From the NCBI GenBank assembly GCA_963693085.1, contig OY856409.1, positions 1,166,201,249 through 1,166,265,248 of the forward strand: a stretch of 64,000 bases of DNA. The letters are read 5' to 3'. This DNA comes from Alisma plantago-aquatica (taxonomy: Eukaryota; Streptophyta; Magnoliopsida; Alismatales; Alismataceae). Positions 23,334 to 34,749 of the stretch are shown here, in pieces. The notes beneath the pieces were generated by a model. That model was not told where the DNA came from. It searched no databases and was given only the letters and a program-made list of their open reading frames with translations. Each line of letters starts with the position of its first letter. Position 1 is the stretch's first letter. A program made the position numbers and the translations under genes.

Positions 23334-24866
23334 ATGTTGTTAGACCTTGAGATTGAGCGTACTCTTTCAAGCTTAAGAAGAGCCAGGAGAGTAGAACCAC
23401 CACTGCTAGGAGGTACACCACCATCATCACCATCACCATCTTCTTCACCCTTTGAGTAAGCTACACCAAGTGACCCAACCATGGAGGACGACCACCCTTG
23501 GAAGGATTTTGCAATGTTGGTCGCCACAAACATTTGTGGGGCCATTGATCTGCCTACATTAGAAGCAAACAATTTCTCTATTTCTCCTTCCATGATGCAA
23601 ATGATACAGCAGAATCATTTTGGAGGTACAACCAATGAAGATCCAAGTCTTCATGTTTTCGAGTTCTTGGAGTATCTAAATACTTTTCGAATCAATGGAG
23701 TATCTGCCGATGGAGTGAGACTTATGCTATTTCCTTTCACCATAAGAGATAGATCCAAGGCGTGTCTTTTGTCTCTTCCAAAGAAGTCAATCAAAAGTTG
23801 GGACCAACTCCTAAATGTGTTCCTTGCAAAGTACTTCCTGCCAAGCAAGACAACCCAGCTAAGAAATCAGCTCACCAATTTCTCTCAAAATGATGGAGAA
23901 ACTATGTACGACACATGGGAACAGTTTAAGGATCTTCAACGCCTTTGCCCTCACCATGGTTTGACCAACTGGTTGTTACTTCAAACTTTCTATAATGGAC
24001 TGTTCTACAACACCCGATTGACACTAGATGTCACAACTAATGGCGCATTGATGACTAAGTCTTATAGGGAAGCTTATGACATTATTGAAGACATATCGCT
24101 TAATCACTGCCAATGGGGATCAGATACAGGAGCAAAATCAGCCTCTACAGCTTGTTCTTCAACAGGGAAGCAACGGGGGAGACATATTGTTGATGTCATT
24201 GATCTTATTGCTGCCAAACTTGATGTTCTTACAAAGAAGTTTGAGAAGATGACTACTATGCAAATCCAATCAGCTGAAGTTATATGTGAAGCTTGTGGCA
24301 ATGCAGGACATACTTCTTCTTCATGCTTTGCTCCTAATGCAAATGAAGGGAGCTTTGAATAGGTTAATGTTGTTGGAATGCAAGGGAACAAGCAGTACAA
24401 TCCCTATTCCAACACCTATAATCTGGGATGGAGAGATCATCCTAATTTCTCCTACCGGAACACAAGAAATGCTCAAAACTTCCAACAAGGACAACAGCAA
24501 CCGCAACAGCAACAACATTTCAACCGACAAGGGAATCCATCAAGTTTTAACAATAGGGGTTATCAACATCCACAACAACCCCAAAGCTCTTCTTTGGAGG
24601 CCATGATGGAGAAATTTGTTTCTACACAAATGCAACAAAATGAAGAGTTTTGGGGGAATAATAATCTATTGAAAGATGTTATTGCCCAACTTTCCACTAA
24701 AGTGGATGGCATTTCCACTCATACCAAGATGTTGGAGAATCAAATAGCACAGCAAGCTCTAGCACAACAAAGGAGTCCACAATTTGATTCTCTTCCAAGC
24801 CAACCGAAAGTGAACCCAAGACAACAAGCAAACGCCATAACTTTGAGGAGTGGAGCTGAAATTTAG
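23334..24866 (+). pseudogene. gag: Athila gag pseudogene
   Basis: ATG at 23334 opens MLLDLEIERTLSSLRR. A stop falls near 23457, and the frame is open again from 23481 to 24362. The capsid part has the Athila motifs FEFLEYLNTFRINGVS, FTIRDRSKACLLSLP, FLAKYFLPSKT, TMYDTWEQFKDLQRLCPHHG and LLQTFYNGL. A degenerate zinc knuckle, CEACGNAGHTSSSC, sits near 24288-24330. After a stop at 24360 the same frame continues through a Q- and N-rich tract to ITLRSGAEI and a stop at 24864. All stops are in frame with an otherwise conserved protein, so this is recent inactivation rather than a real set of short genes. Confidence 0.85.
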
Positions 24867-26880
24867 AGACCTTCTCCACCCAAAGAGAAGAACACTGGGG
24901 TGACTAATGAGGAGGAGTCCAACACTCCTATTTGCAGCAAGGATAAAGGTACGACTGAAATACCACCTTCTTACAAGGCTAATGCACCATTTCCACAAAG
25001 GCTTGCGATCAAGAAGGAGGATTTAATGTTTAGGAAGTTTATGGACATTCTAGACAAGCTTCATGTCAACCTTCCTCTAGCCGAAGTTATTGCCGAGATG
25101 CCATCTTATGCTAAGTTCTTAAAGGATATCTTAACTAAAAGAAGAAAGGTGGATCAAGTTGAAAGAGTGATTCTTTCGGAAAGAATGAGTTCTATTATTC
25201 AAAATAGACTTCCACAAAAGCTAGATGACTTGGGAGCCTTCACACTACCATGCAAGATCAGTGACACCACTTTTGACAAAGGTCTAGTAGACCTTGGTGC
25301 TAGTATCAGTCTCATCCCGTCTACTCCGTGGCAAGAACTAGATCTTGGAGATCTAAAACTGACAAAGATGGCTATTGAACTAGCAGATCATTCCATCAAG
25401 TACCCAAATGGTATTGTGGAAGATGTGTTAGTGCAGATTGGCAATTTCTATATCCCCTGTGATTTTGTTGTTTTAGATGTGGTGGAAATTCCTTCCAATC
25501 CCGTTCTTTTTGGAAGACCCTTCCTAATAACTACCAGATGTCTTGTTGACATTTGGGAAGGCAAACTCACACTCTGGGTCGGTGAGGAAGCCATGGAATT
25601 CCCTATTTATGATGCTATGAAAGCACCTTCACGTGTTGAAGAAATTTTTTTATTGGATACTATTGTTTCAATTGTGGAGGTCGATGAAAGTATTGATGAT
25701 TTGATGTTAAACTTTTGTGATGATGATGAGGCTATAATCAACAAGTTTGAAAATTCTGGAATATTTCCCATTGCTAAATCACAGGCTACCAATGAAGACA
25801 CTCCACTTGTTGATGATAAAGTTGAAGAAAGCACAGTTGGGAGAAAGGTAGAACTTAAAGCCCTTCAACCTGGGCTTAGGTATGCATTTCTTGACTCTAA
25901 TTCTACTTTCCCTGTTATAATAAATGATAAGTTAACCAATGACCAAGAAAATAAGTTACTTGCCTAATTGCATTTGTATAAAGATGTCATTAGTTATTCT
26001 ATTGATGATTTGAAAGGCATTCATCCCTCTATCTGCATGCATAGAATAAATATGGAGGATGATGCTAAACTAACTATTGAACCACCTAGGCATTTAAATC
26101 AAAACATTCTTGAAGTGGTTAAGAGAGAAAATTTTAAAATGATTGATGCTGGAATCATTTATTCGATAAGTGAAAGCCCTTGGGTTAGTGCCATTCACGT
26201 GGTACCTAAGAAGGGGGGTGCAACTGTTATTAAAGGAGACAATGATGAGTTAATATAAAAATGCATAGTCACCGGCTGGCGTATGTGTATTGACTATCGG
26301 CGCTTGAATAAGGCAACTCGCAAGGATCATTTCCCGTTGCCATTTATTGATTTGATGCTTGAACGCCTCACTAAGCACTCTTATTTTTGTTACTTGGACG
26401 GGTATTCTGGGTTTTTCCAGATTCCTATCTACCCTCCCAACCAAGAGAAAACTACATTCACTTGTACTTATGGAACATATGCTTATCACCACATGTCATT
26501 CAATCTTTGCAACACTCCCGTGACTTTTCAGCGGTATATGACGACCATTTTCTCTGATTTCATTGAAAATATAATGGAAATTTTCATGGATGATTTTAGT
26601 GTATATGGAGATTCTTTTGATCAATGCTTATGTAACCTATCATTAGTCTTAGCCCACTGTAAAAAGGTTAACCTAGTCCTGAACTGGGAGAAGTGCCATT
26701 TCATGGTACAATCCGATGTGGTACTAGGCCATGTTGTATCTAACAAGGGCATTGAAGTGGACATGGAAAAAGTTGAATCCATTGAGAAGATTTCTACTCC
26801 ATCTTTAGTTTAAGACATCCGCAGCTTTCTTGGCCATGTAGGTTTTTATAGAAGATTTATTAAGGACTTTTCAAAAATTC
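24867..26880 (+). pseudogene. pol: Athila pol pseudogene: protease and reverse transcriptase
   Basis: Same frame as gag. The linker has the typical YKANAPFPQRL block, then FMDILDKLHVNLPLAEVIAEMP. The protease core is LVDLGASISLIPS near 25285-25325 (the family motif has DLGASINLMP), followed by NPVLFGRPFL. The reverse transcriptase has SPWVSAIHVVPKKGG near 26180, CIDYRRLNKATRKDHFPLPF at 26286-26345, YSGFFQIPI, and the catalytic FMDDFSVYGDSF at about 26583-26618. Stops at 25965, 26256 and 26811 and a frameshift near 26880 (in the [17 protein letters not shown] region) break it. Confidence 0.88.
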
Positions 26881-28735
26881 AAAGTCGATGTGTTCCCTAC
26901 TTGCAAAAGATGCCGAATTTGTATTTGATGATGACTACCACACAACTTTTTCCAAACTCAAGGAGGCCCTCATTTCATCCCCAATTATTCAACCTCCGGA
27001 TTGGGATTCTCCTTTTGAGTTAATGTGTGATGTAAGTGATTATGCAGTTGGAGTTGTTCTAGGACAGCGGAAGGACAAGAAACTCCACGCCATTTATTAT
27101 GCAAGCAAAACCCTTGATGAAGCGCAGATCAACTATACAACCACCAAGAAGGAGATGCTTGCCATTGTATATGCCTTTGACAAATTCCAACAATATTTGG
27201 TGGGATCTAAGGTGATAGTATACACTGATCATGCTACCATAAAATATTTTCTGAACAAGAAAGATTCCAAACCACATCTTATTCATTGGATTTTTCTCTT
27301 ACAAGAATTTGATCTTGAAATTTGGGATAAGAAAGGTACGGAAAATAATGTTGTTGATCATTTTTTTAGATTAACTACGGGGGCTGGAGATCCATTGCAC
27401 ATTGAAGATCACTTGCCCAATGAAAGGCTTTATGTGTTATCATCTAATTAAGCATCGTGGTTTGTGGATATTGCTAACTTTCTTGCTTACATACAACTCC
27501 CACCTGATTTGACATATCAATAGAAGAAGAAATTCTTTCATGATGTGAAATTCTACTATTGGGATGATCCGCTATTATTCAAGCATGGAAGTGATGGGCT
27601 GATCCGCCGATGTGTTACAGAAGAAGAAATTCCTACCATTATTGTCGAATGCCATACCTCTCCTTATGGAGGCCATTTTGGAGGAGAGAAGACTACTGCA
27701 AAGATACTACAAGTCAGTTTCTATTGGCCCACATTAATCAAGGACGTCGATCTATTTGTCAAATCTTGTGATAGATGTCAAAGAACTGGAGGTATATCTC
27801 ACCGTGATGACATGCCCCTCAACTCTATCTTGGAGGTTGAGGTATTCGATGTTTGGGGAGTGGATTACATGGGACCATTCTCATCATCTTGTGGCTACCA
27901 ATACATTATTGTTACTTGTGAATATGTGTCCAAATGGGTTGAGGCCATCCCAACCCAAGTGTTGGATGATAAATCTGTAGTAAAGCTTTTTCAAAAGATC
28001 ATCTTTCCTCAGTTTGGAGTTACTCGATTCGTAATTTCAGATGGAGGCACACATTTTGCTGAAAGACAATTCAACAACCTTCTTTCTAAATATGGTGTAA
28101 CTCATAAGATCTCTACACCCTATCATCCTCAAACTTCTGGGCAGGTAGAGGTCTCAAATAGGCAGCTAAAAAACATCCTTGAAAAGATTGTTTCTAGTTC
28201 CATAAAAGATTGGGCTTTAAAGATATATGTTGCATTATGGGCGTACTGCACAGCCTACAAGACAATTATAGGAACTACTCCATTCAAGTTGATCTATGAA
28301 AAATCCTGTCACCTTCCGCTGGAGTTAGAACATCGTGCTTTGTGGGCCATCAAATTCTTGAACTTTGACATGAAAAAGGCAGGAGAGAAGCGCCTTTTGC
28401 AACTACAGGAACTTTAGGAACTTTGCCTTGATGCTTATGAGAATGCAAAGCTATACAAAGAGAGGACAAAGGCTTGGCATGATAAGAGAATTCACAGGAA
28501 GGACATCCAAGAAGGAGATAAAGTTTTACTATTTAACTCTAGACTAAAATTATTTCCCGAGAAGCTGAAATCAAAGTGGTCAGGACCGTTTCTTGTGTTA
28601 AAGATCTTTCCATATGGATCTGTGGAACTCTAAGGCAAGGACGGCAATTTCAAAGTGAATGGACAGCGTTGCAAGCTATATACTTGTGGAGATACAGTAG
28701 ATAAGGGAGCCTCTTGCTCCCTCCAAGATGATTAA
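26881..28735 (+). pseudogene. pol: Athila pol pseudogene: RNase H and integrase
   Basis: This is in the second frame, after the shift. RNase H has [19 protein letters not shown] with the first catalytic D, then [20 protein letters not shown] with the [11 protein letters not shown] with the next D, and [10 protein letters not shown] near the end. After a stop at 27449 the integrase follows: zinc finger H-H-C-C between about 27650 and 27780 (ending CDRCQRTGG), core D in WGVDYMGPF, D in VISDGGTHF, and E in GQVEVSNRQ, and the C-terminal DAYENAKLYKERTKAWHDK and KVLLFNSRLKLFPEKL. Stops also at 28415 and near 28631. The frame ends at TAA 28733-28735. Confidence 0.88.
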
Positions 28736-28954
28736 AGGAAGAATTGAAGAGTCTTACTCCGGACTCTAAATGGAGGACCTCGTGGGAGTTGACCCCACAT
28801 TAGGATAGATTGCTTTTAAGTTCTTTGAATCAAAAACACTATTTAATTTCATCAATAAGCTTTTCATGGATGAATGTAATAATTTAGACATAGATGTCAC
28901 CACATCTATCATTATATTGTGTTGACTGACTGCTATTTTCTACAGAAATTCCAA

Positions 28955-29348
28955 AATGCACGACATGTCTTTATTTGACACGACGTGCAACCCATCAGAA
29001 TAGATATTGAAACAGGACTACATATCCAGGTACACGACGTGTTTGCCACCAACATGTCATGTTTTGTTCACGTAAATGTTTCTGGAAACATACACGATGT
29101 GCATTTATTAGATGCACATCATGCATTTATTTTCCAACTGAGTAGCAAAAGTTTTTGGAAACTCACACATCGTGCATTAACACATACACGCCGTGCGTCT
29201 GGGTGAAAAGGTAGATCTAGAAAAGAGAATTTAAGGCAGAACACGTCGTGCGTGACGTCTACATGTCGTGCATCTGAGCGTAAAAGTCAGTTCTGAATAA
29301 GGGAAATTAAAGAAGAACACACCGTGCATGTCATACGCACGTCGTGTC
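28955..29348. repeat. Paired CpG dyad array, Athila internal, six pairs
   Basis: Pairs of GCACGACGTGC-like half-sites start near 28957, 29031, 29091, 29166, 29241 and 29317, so the spacing is 60-76 bases. Within a pair the two half-sites start about 19-21 bases apart. CpGs are mostly retained in half the copies and decayed to TpG or CpA in the others. Confidence 0.82.
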
Positions 29349-29864
29349 TTTTTTCGTAAAGTTTGGCCAAAAAGGGGGCACACGACCTAACTTCTCACTA
29401 CACTTGAGAAATCAGTCGTGTGAGAGCAAAAGCCCTAGCAGCCGTGTGATTCAGCCATGCAACCGCCTCTTTCTTCCCCGACTCATGTTGTGCACTCACG
29501 CACGTTGTCTCTTTCCTTCCTCAATTGTGCACGCCGACCAAGCAGAAGCCACCCTCACGCAATCCACCATCAACTCCGAGTGCTTTCTTCTTTGCGACCT
29601 CGTGCCGCCTCTAAGTAGCGTCTCCACGCCACCCCACGCGCCCTAGCCGCTGTGCAATTCAGCTGTGCAGACGCCTCTTTCTCCACTGACGACGTCGCCA
29701 AGCACAACAACACCACTGAATGATGTCGCCAAGCTCACATTGATGCCACCAACACGCCGCCTACCAGCCACCACCAACGCCACCCTGGTCCCATTGTCGG
29801 ATCGCTCTATCTCCCCCTAAATCTTCACCTCTTTGTGCCGACTTTAGACTACAAAAAATCTCCA

Positions 29865-29968
29865 GGTGCATGACATGCTTCCATTATACACATCGTGCAT
29901 TCCAGTTTTAGGGCCAAAGGAATACCTTCCCGGTGCACGCCGTGATTGTCAACTGCACGTCATGCACT
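29865..29968. repeat. Paired CpG dyad array, Athila internal, two more pairs
   Basis: Half-sites at 29865 and 29889, then 29933 and 29954. The sequence and layout are as in the upstream array, just before the third ORF. Confidence 0.75.
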
Positions 29969-29981
29969 CCTACAGAAAGCA

Positions 29982-31420
29982 ATGGCACCAATCAAGAGGG
30001 GTTCAGGCAGACATCATGGTGGTGTTATCTCTTCCACCACACCTTTTGAGGTAGCTTTTGTGCCCTCCACCCAATTTTGAGTCACCCCTGAGGAGGATGC
30101 AGACTACCTATTCCTCATTACTAGGTGGGTATTACCTTCTTGCTACGCTTGTGAAGAAACTCTAGACAATCTTGGCTTCAAGAATGAGGTAATGGGGTAT
30201 TTTCAGTTCTTAGGTCTTCATCTAGTCTACACTAGAGTTGCAAAGACCTACCCTCACCTTGTTTATGAGTTTTTGACTACCTTTAAGGCAGAAGATGATC
30301 TCCAAAACTGTCGTGAGACGTGTCCAAAGATCAGTTTTCGTCTTCTTAAAAAATGTTTTGCTATGGATCTTCGTCGGTTTTGTACCTTTCTCGGGTGCAA
30401 CTATGAAGGCTACACTGACTATCTTCCCGCCTTCCATGGTGATACTTTTTGGTCTAAAATTACCAATGAAAAGGTGCATAGGGCTAGGTAGGCACGAGCT
30501 TCCTTGCTCCATACCCCGATTTTCAGAGTTGTGCATCGCCTTCTAAGCATCGGTCCTTTTACCAAAAATGAAACTCAAGGGGTCGTGAGCAAAACTGACC
30601 TTCTATTCTTGTGGTGCATGGTCAATAATGAGCAAATCAGTTCTAGCTATTATATTATCAATAAACTTCTAGAAGCTAAGAAGAAGAAGCATAGAGAGTC
30701 GAGTGATATCATCTGTGGTGGAATGCTCACACTACTTGCTATGCAGCTAGGGCTAGACTTGACCAGTTTAGAACCAGCACCAGGGAAAAACCTTGTAAAC
30801 ATCAATTATCTTATTTCTTGTGGCCTAATATCAAGGCATGGTGATAGAACTAGAAAGTTCAACGTTTTCTCACAAAGAAATAGTTCATAGAAGTCCCCAA
30901 TACATCCCGCAATGATCTCAGCAACAAAGAAAATTGGAAGGTTGAGTTAGAGCCTGAGGACGAAGAGGAGGCAGCCACCCATGGCGCTAGCAGTTCTACA
31001 GCAGCAGCAGCTACCACTACAACTACAGCACCACCTCCACGCTCCACTAGTACTCAGACAGAGTACTCTTGGGCGATGCCTGATGTGAGGCATCTTTACT
31101 GTTATGTCTTACAGTGGTTTGACCTTGTTGACGGCCGTTTGGACCAGTTCAGCACATAGTATACTGCTATGCACGACATGGTTCAGCGGATGGACTCGTG
31201 GCACATCTCTCAGGGCCACTACTCCATCCCACTTCCATATCACACACCACCACCACAACAGCCCGAGTTTCCACCATCTGAGTTTTCACAACAACCATCT
31301 GAGTTTCCACAGCTGTCACAGTTCTCACAGCAGCCTGACTCCACAACCCAGTCGATGGACATCCCCGACATTGTCAGACAGTTTTTTCCCGATCAGGAGG
31401 GCGGTGGCCCTTATTTCTGA
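29982..31420 (+). pseudogene. Athila third ORF (ATHILA ORF-1/env-position protein), broken
   Basis: ATG at 29982. One frame continues to 30890 with stops near 30078 and at 30489, then shifts to another frame ending at 31418-31420. The middle matches the plant ATHILA ORF-1 family by pattern: YFQFLGLHLVYTRVAKTYPH, LVYEFLTTF, FRLLKKCFAMDLRRFCTFLG, then HRLLSIGPF, LLFLWCMVNNEQI and IICGGMLTLLAMQLG. The C-terminal part is acidic, then A/T-rich, then P-, Q- and S-rich (PSEFSQQPSEFPQLSQFS). The position between integrase and the 3' LTR is where env-like genes sit, but no signal peptide or membrane anchor is visible, so an envelope function is not supported here. Confidence 0.72.
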
Positions 31421-32559
31421 TCTTATTCCATGATAGGTACCTGATTGTGAACTCCATATGTTCGATTGATGCAGTGAGGACATTACTGATCTCAAGCTTG
31501 GGGGCACAATCGGCCCGTAATTGTAGTTTTCATTTTGCATTTCCTTCTGTTAGAGTCAGTTGTTTCATTTTTTCATTCCTTTTTGTTCTATGTTCTATTT
31601 TCTTTGATGGTAATCTTAATATAAATTGAGGCTACATGTTAGAATGAACACCATGCTTGATCTATCTTATCCTTTGTATTTCTTGTGGCTATATGAAAAG
31701 ATATTCAACATCTTGCATGAATCAAATGAAAAAGGGAAATCCCCATCTACACGATCGTGTTTGTGTTTGTGGTTTGAAATCTCAATTTTTACATCTTTGA
31801 TTTCTCAATATATGTAACGGTTCCAAATTTTTGTGAATAAATCAACTTTGCAACACTTACTAGAATACGGGATACTCTTTTCAAACTCTCAGTACGTTTA
31901 CAATCAACTTTTTAGTGAAAAAAATTCAAAAGAATGAATGAAATCTTGCTAATCTTAGCACTCTTATTGACTCTTTGGTGTTGTACCATACTTGTGCTAT
32001 CATTTATTTACCTTTACCCAATAAAAGATGGCAAACAGCCCACGTATCATGCTATCCTAGTGTGAGTTCGATCTGGCAACGATGGTTAGGTGGTATGAAA
32101 AATCAAAAGAGGGTAAAAGCAACACCCCAACTGACATTCCACGTGAGCATAAGCCTAAATTAGCAGCCAAGTGCTGAAAACCCAAAAATTTCCATCATCA
32201 TATCCTTTGAGAAAAAGAGTACAACTAAGTTTTTTAATGTTAGCACTGATTTCATCATCTTATATCCATAATAGCTAAAAAAATTGTAATGTACATCAAC
32301 TAATTGTTTGGCTCGATTATCCAAATTCTATTTAGTGTTGTCTTTTTGATTAACTTGTTTAATTTGGAACCACCATTACTAAACTAAATTTTCTCTATCT
32401 TACATGTCTAAACTGAGAAGATAACAATGAACACAAACGCTATGCACATGGTTGGTTGAGTTGATTGCATATTTTCTTTTCATTTAATCCATGCATGAGT
32501 TTAAATATTCTTTCACCCTCATTTTAGCCTTATTCTTTTTGCTTGAGGACAAGCAAGCT
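31421..32559 (+). other. Athila 3' untranslated region
   Basis: AT-rich, no credible ORF. A purine-rich stretch with a shared AGCTTGGGGGCA core at 31495-31507 looks like the second polypurine tract seen in Athila elements. Confidence 0.5.
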
Positions 32560-32569
32560 TAGGGGGATT
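32533..32569 (+). promoter_or_regulatory. Athila polypurine tract and preceding hairpin
   Basis: GCTTGAGGACAAGC forms a small stem-loop, followed by AAGCTTAGGGGGATT directly against the 3' LTR. The same arrangement is common in Athila/Tat elements. Confidence 0.75.
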
Positions 32570-34087
32570 TGTTGTGTGTTTTCCACATCATCTTTTCACA
32601 TGTTATCACACATAAATTTGGTTCATTTTGATATCACTTAGCCTCCTTTCATATTAATCTTGCCATCTTTTTGCTATTTTACTTATCACATAACATGTAT
32701 TGCAGATTTGTTCCAAAAGGACTGATTTTCGGAGTTTAATTTTGTTGAAACAACAGAATGCACGGCGTGCAAGTTTCCAGAAAGTGCATAACAAAGCAAA
32801 CACATGACATGTTTTCGACAACACACCGTGCACCTGGGAGCGTCAAGCAGACCGAAACCTACTGGAAAGTCGCATGTCATGCATTACTTCAGCGCACGCT
32901 GTGCACAGTTCATTCTGGAGCAACTGTCAAAGACTTTGCATGGCTGCACAAGGAACGCGTGTCATGTCGTTGTCAATTTCAGAATTTTGAAAATTACGAT
33001 CCTTTGTTTAAAACAAAGAGGGAACTTAATGGGCAGTTATCCACGGTCATAATAAAAAGTTCTCTCATCCCAGAGCAAGTCCAGAGCAGAGGAAGGCAAT
33101 TTTGAGAAGAAAAGAGGTGGTTTCTTGCCAAAGGAGCCCCAATCTTCTTCTCTTCTTCCCCATTGTCTTCTCTAAAGGTGCAGCAGAGCTTCCCCACTTC
33201 ACGCAGTTTCTCGGGAGAGGAGTTGGTTCATTTTGGAGCAGCAGGAGGAATAGAATTTTGTCTCCAAGCTGGAATTCTACCTTCTTATGGTTACATCTTT
33301 GGATCTTCTTACTTTTCTTCCTCTAGATCATGCTAGAATCTGAATTTTCTGTAACAATTCTGCAAAACATGATTATGGACGATTAAACTCCTTTTCTTGG
33401 ACATGGGAGAGTAGCTCCCATGTCATATCATGTATGGAACAAATTAATTTTGTACTAAATACTATGTTGCTTGTTTTTCTACCATGAGAGTATCGGTTTT
33501 ATCATCTCTTACATGTACTGTTGGCCACTTTATATGCATGTGTTATGCTTTCTTTCTTAATCTAACAAGATAGGTAGGAATGTATGGAGGTGATTTTCTT
33601 GGCAACTCTTCTTCTACCATGAGAGTGGATATTATACAGTTGAGGAACAGGTTGTGGTATAAAAAGAAAATCGTGCATGAGAATGTGGATTTGAGTTGAG
33701 ATCGTTGTACCTACACGGGAGGTGAAGTGCAACACATACCTCTCCTTTAAAAAAAGTACTTAGTATGTTTAATTTTTGTGTTCCTATGATGTGCTATGAC
33801 ATGTGGGTGAAAATCTAATGTCCAAGATCCATTAACATTTGAATCTAAACCTTTTTTTAGTAATCCTTTCATTTGTTTAAATCTGAATTTCTGTAACTGG
33901 ATCAACATTACCATCCTTTTTAAACCGATCTAGATTGTTGAACTTTAGTGTTGTTGCATTTGATTAATTACCAAATCTCCTTGTGTTTGACCTCGACTAC
34001 GACTACCTATGTATACTTGTAGAGATTGGTTAAGTTGAGTAAATGATCCTTCTTAGGATTGAAACTCGTTAGCGTAAATAGCCAACA
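32570..34087 (+). mobile_element. Athila 3' LTR
   Basis: 1518 bases, same termini as the 5' LTR, without the tandem duplication. The dyad pairs are present at 32759-32965, with more transitions at CpG. Confidence 0.93.
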
Positions 34088-34092
34088 ATGAT
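34088..34092. repeat. TSD of Athila element (ATGAT), right copy
   Basis: Partner of 21030-21034. Confidence 0.92.
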
Positions 34093-34618
34093 CTTCTCAT
34101 CAAGATACATCTGAGGAAAGTATCGACTAACAAACTCACATTAGAACTCCTCCCAACTGATCACAACACCGAGTCTCTTCTCCTCCTCTATGGACCACTA
34201 GTGTCCATCACTCCCCTTTAGAAGCTACACCGCATGCTTCACCTTATCCTCTTCAGGGAGACTCGGGACCTTAAAGGCTTTCTCTAGCTCGGTAAGCCAC
34301 AAATATGCATCTATCGAATCAGCCATCCCGTCATACTCCACCACTCCAACATTGTGAAGCTGCTCAAAAGTCTTCCCAGAACTCAAAGATTTTGTATGGG
34401 GAACCGGTGCCCTAGGTTGAGGTGCAGGCATCGTGTCTACCATGAGTCATAGTAGCCATAAACTGCCCACAAAGGGATTGAAAGGTAGGGTTTTCAACCA
34501 TGGCTGGGTCAAATTGGGGGACTTCAGGCACTCAATCTTCTCATGCATGGTTCCTTACACCACCACCTGGTGTAGCAACACTACTCTTGACAGCATGATC
34601 TTCATGTTCTCCAGACAT
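34088..34618 (-). pseudogene. gag: Tekay gag pseudogene, N-terminal part
   Basis: The likely start codon is at 34618 on the minus strand (MSGEHEDHAV). Then come FEQLHNVGVVEYDGMAD, DAYLWLTELEKAFKV and further on ISWEEF and VSRYFPQMYLDEKI, the classic Retrotrans_gag layout. Several stops, for example near 34525. The reading continues at 21034 after removal of the Athila element. Confidence 0.8.
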
Positions 34619-34735
34619 CTTTAAGCTTTCTTTTCTTCTTCTGCATAAGCAGAGGTCACTATAAGATAGACTGGAGGATACTAGAACAGACACAAAACCC
34701 TAGTCCTAGGTCATTGTAGACTTAGTAAACCTAAA

Positions 34736-34749
34736 GCTTTGATACTATC
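34736..34749 (-). promoter_or_regulatory. Tekay primer binding site
   Basis: On the minus strand it reads TAGTATCAAAGCTT, a decayed form of the initiator-Met complement TGGTATCAGAGCC, six bases from the LTR. Confidence 0.62.

Larger units (their letters stand above)
28736..29981 (+). other. Athila spacer between pol and third ORF, with dyad array
   Basis: Non-coding. The first 200 bases are AT-rich. 28955-29348 and 29865-29968 carry the paired CpG dyads, and 29350-29830 is a more GC-rich, C-rich stretch with no clear protein. The small open frames here mirror the repeated HDV- and RRA-like codons of the dyads. Confidence 0.65.
21035..34087 (+). mobile_element. Athila-type gypsy retrotransposon, complete outline
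   Basis: Plus orientation: 5' LTR 21035-23148, PBS, gag-pol 23334-28735, a spacer, an Athila-type third ORF at 29982-31420, polypurine tract, 3' LTR 32570-34087. The perfect TSD is ATGAT. The third ORF after integrase and the TGGCGYC...GCCG primer site (tRNA-Asp type) are both hallmarks of the Athila clade. The LTRs differ mostly by scattered transitions and one tandem duplication. It is among the younger insertions here, but several stops and at least two frameshifts make it non-coding as it stands. Confidence 0.93.

Noticed and set aside
28985..29206. Small ORF with repeated HDV/HHA-like residues
   Set aside because: The repetition comes from the DNA dyad array, which also runs through other frames and into the LTR, so the DNA motif is the unit, not a peptide.
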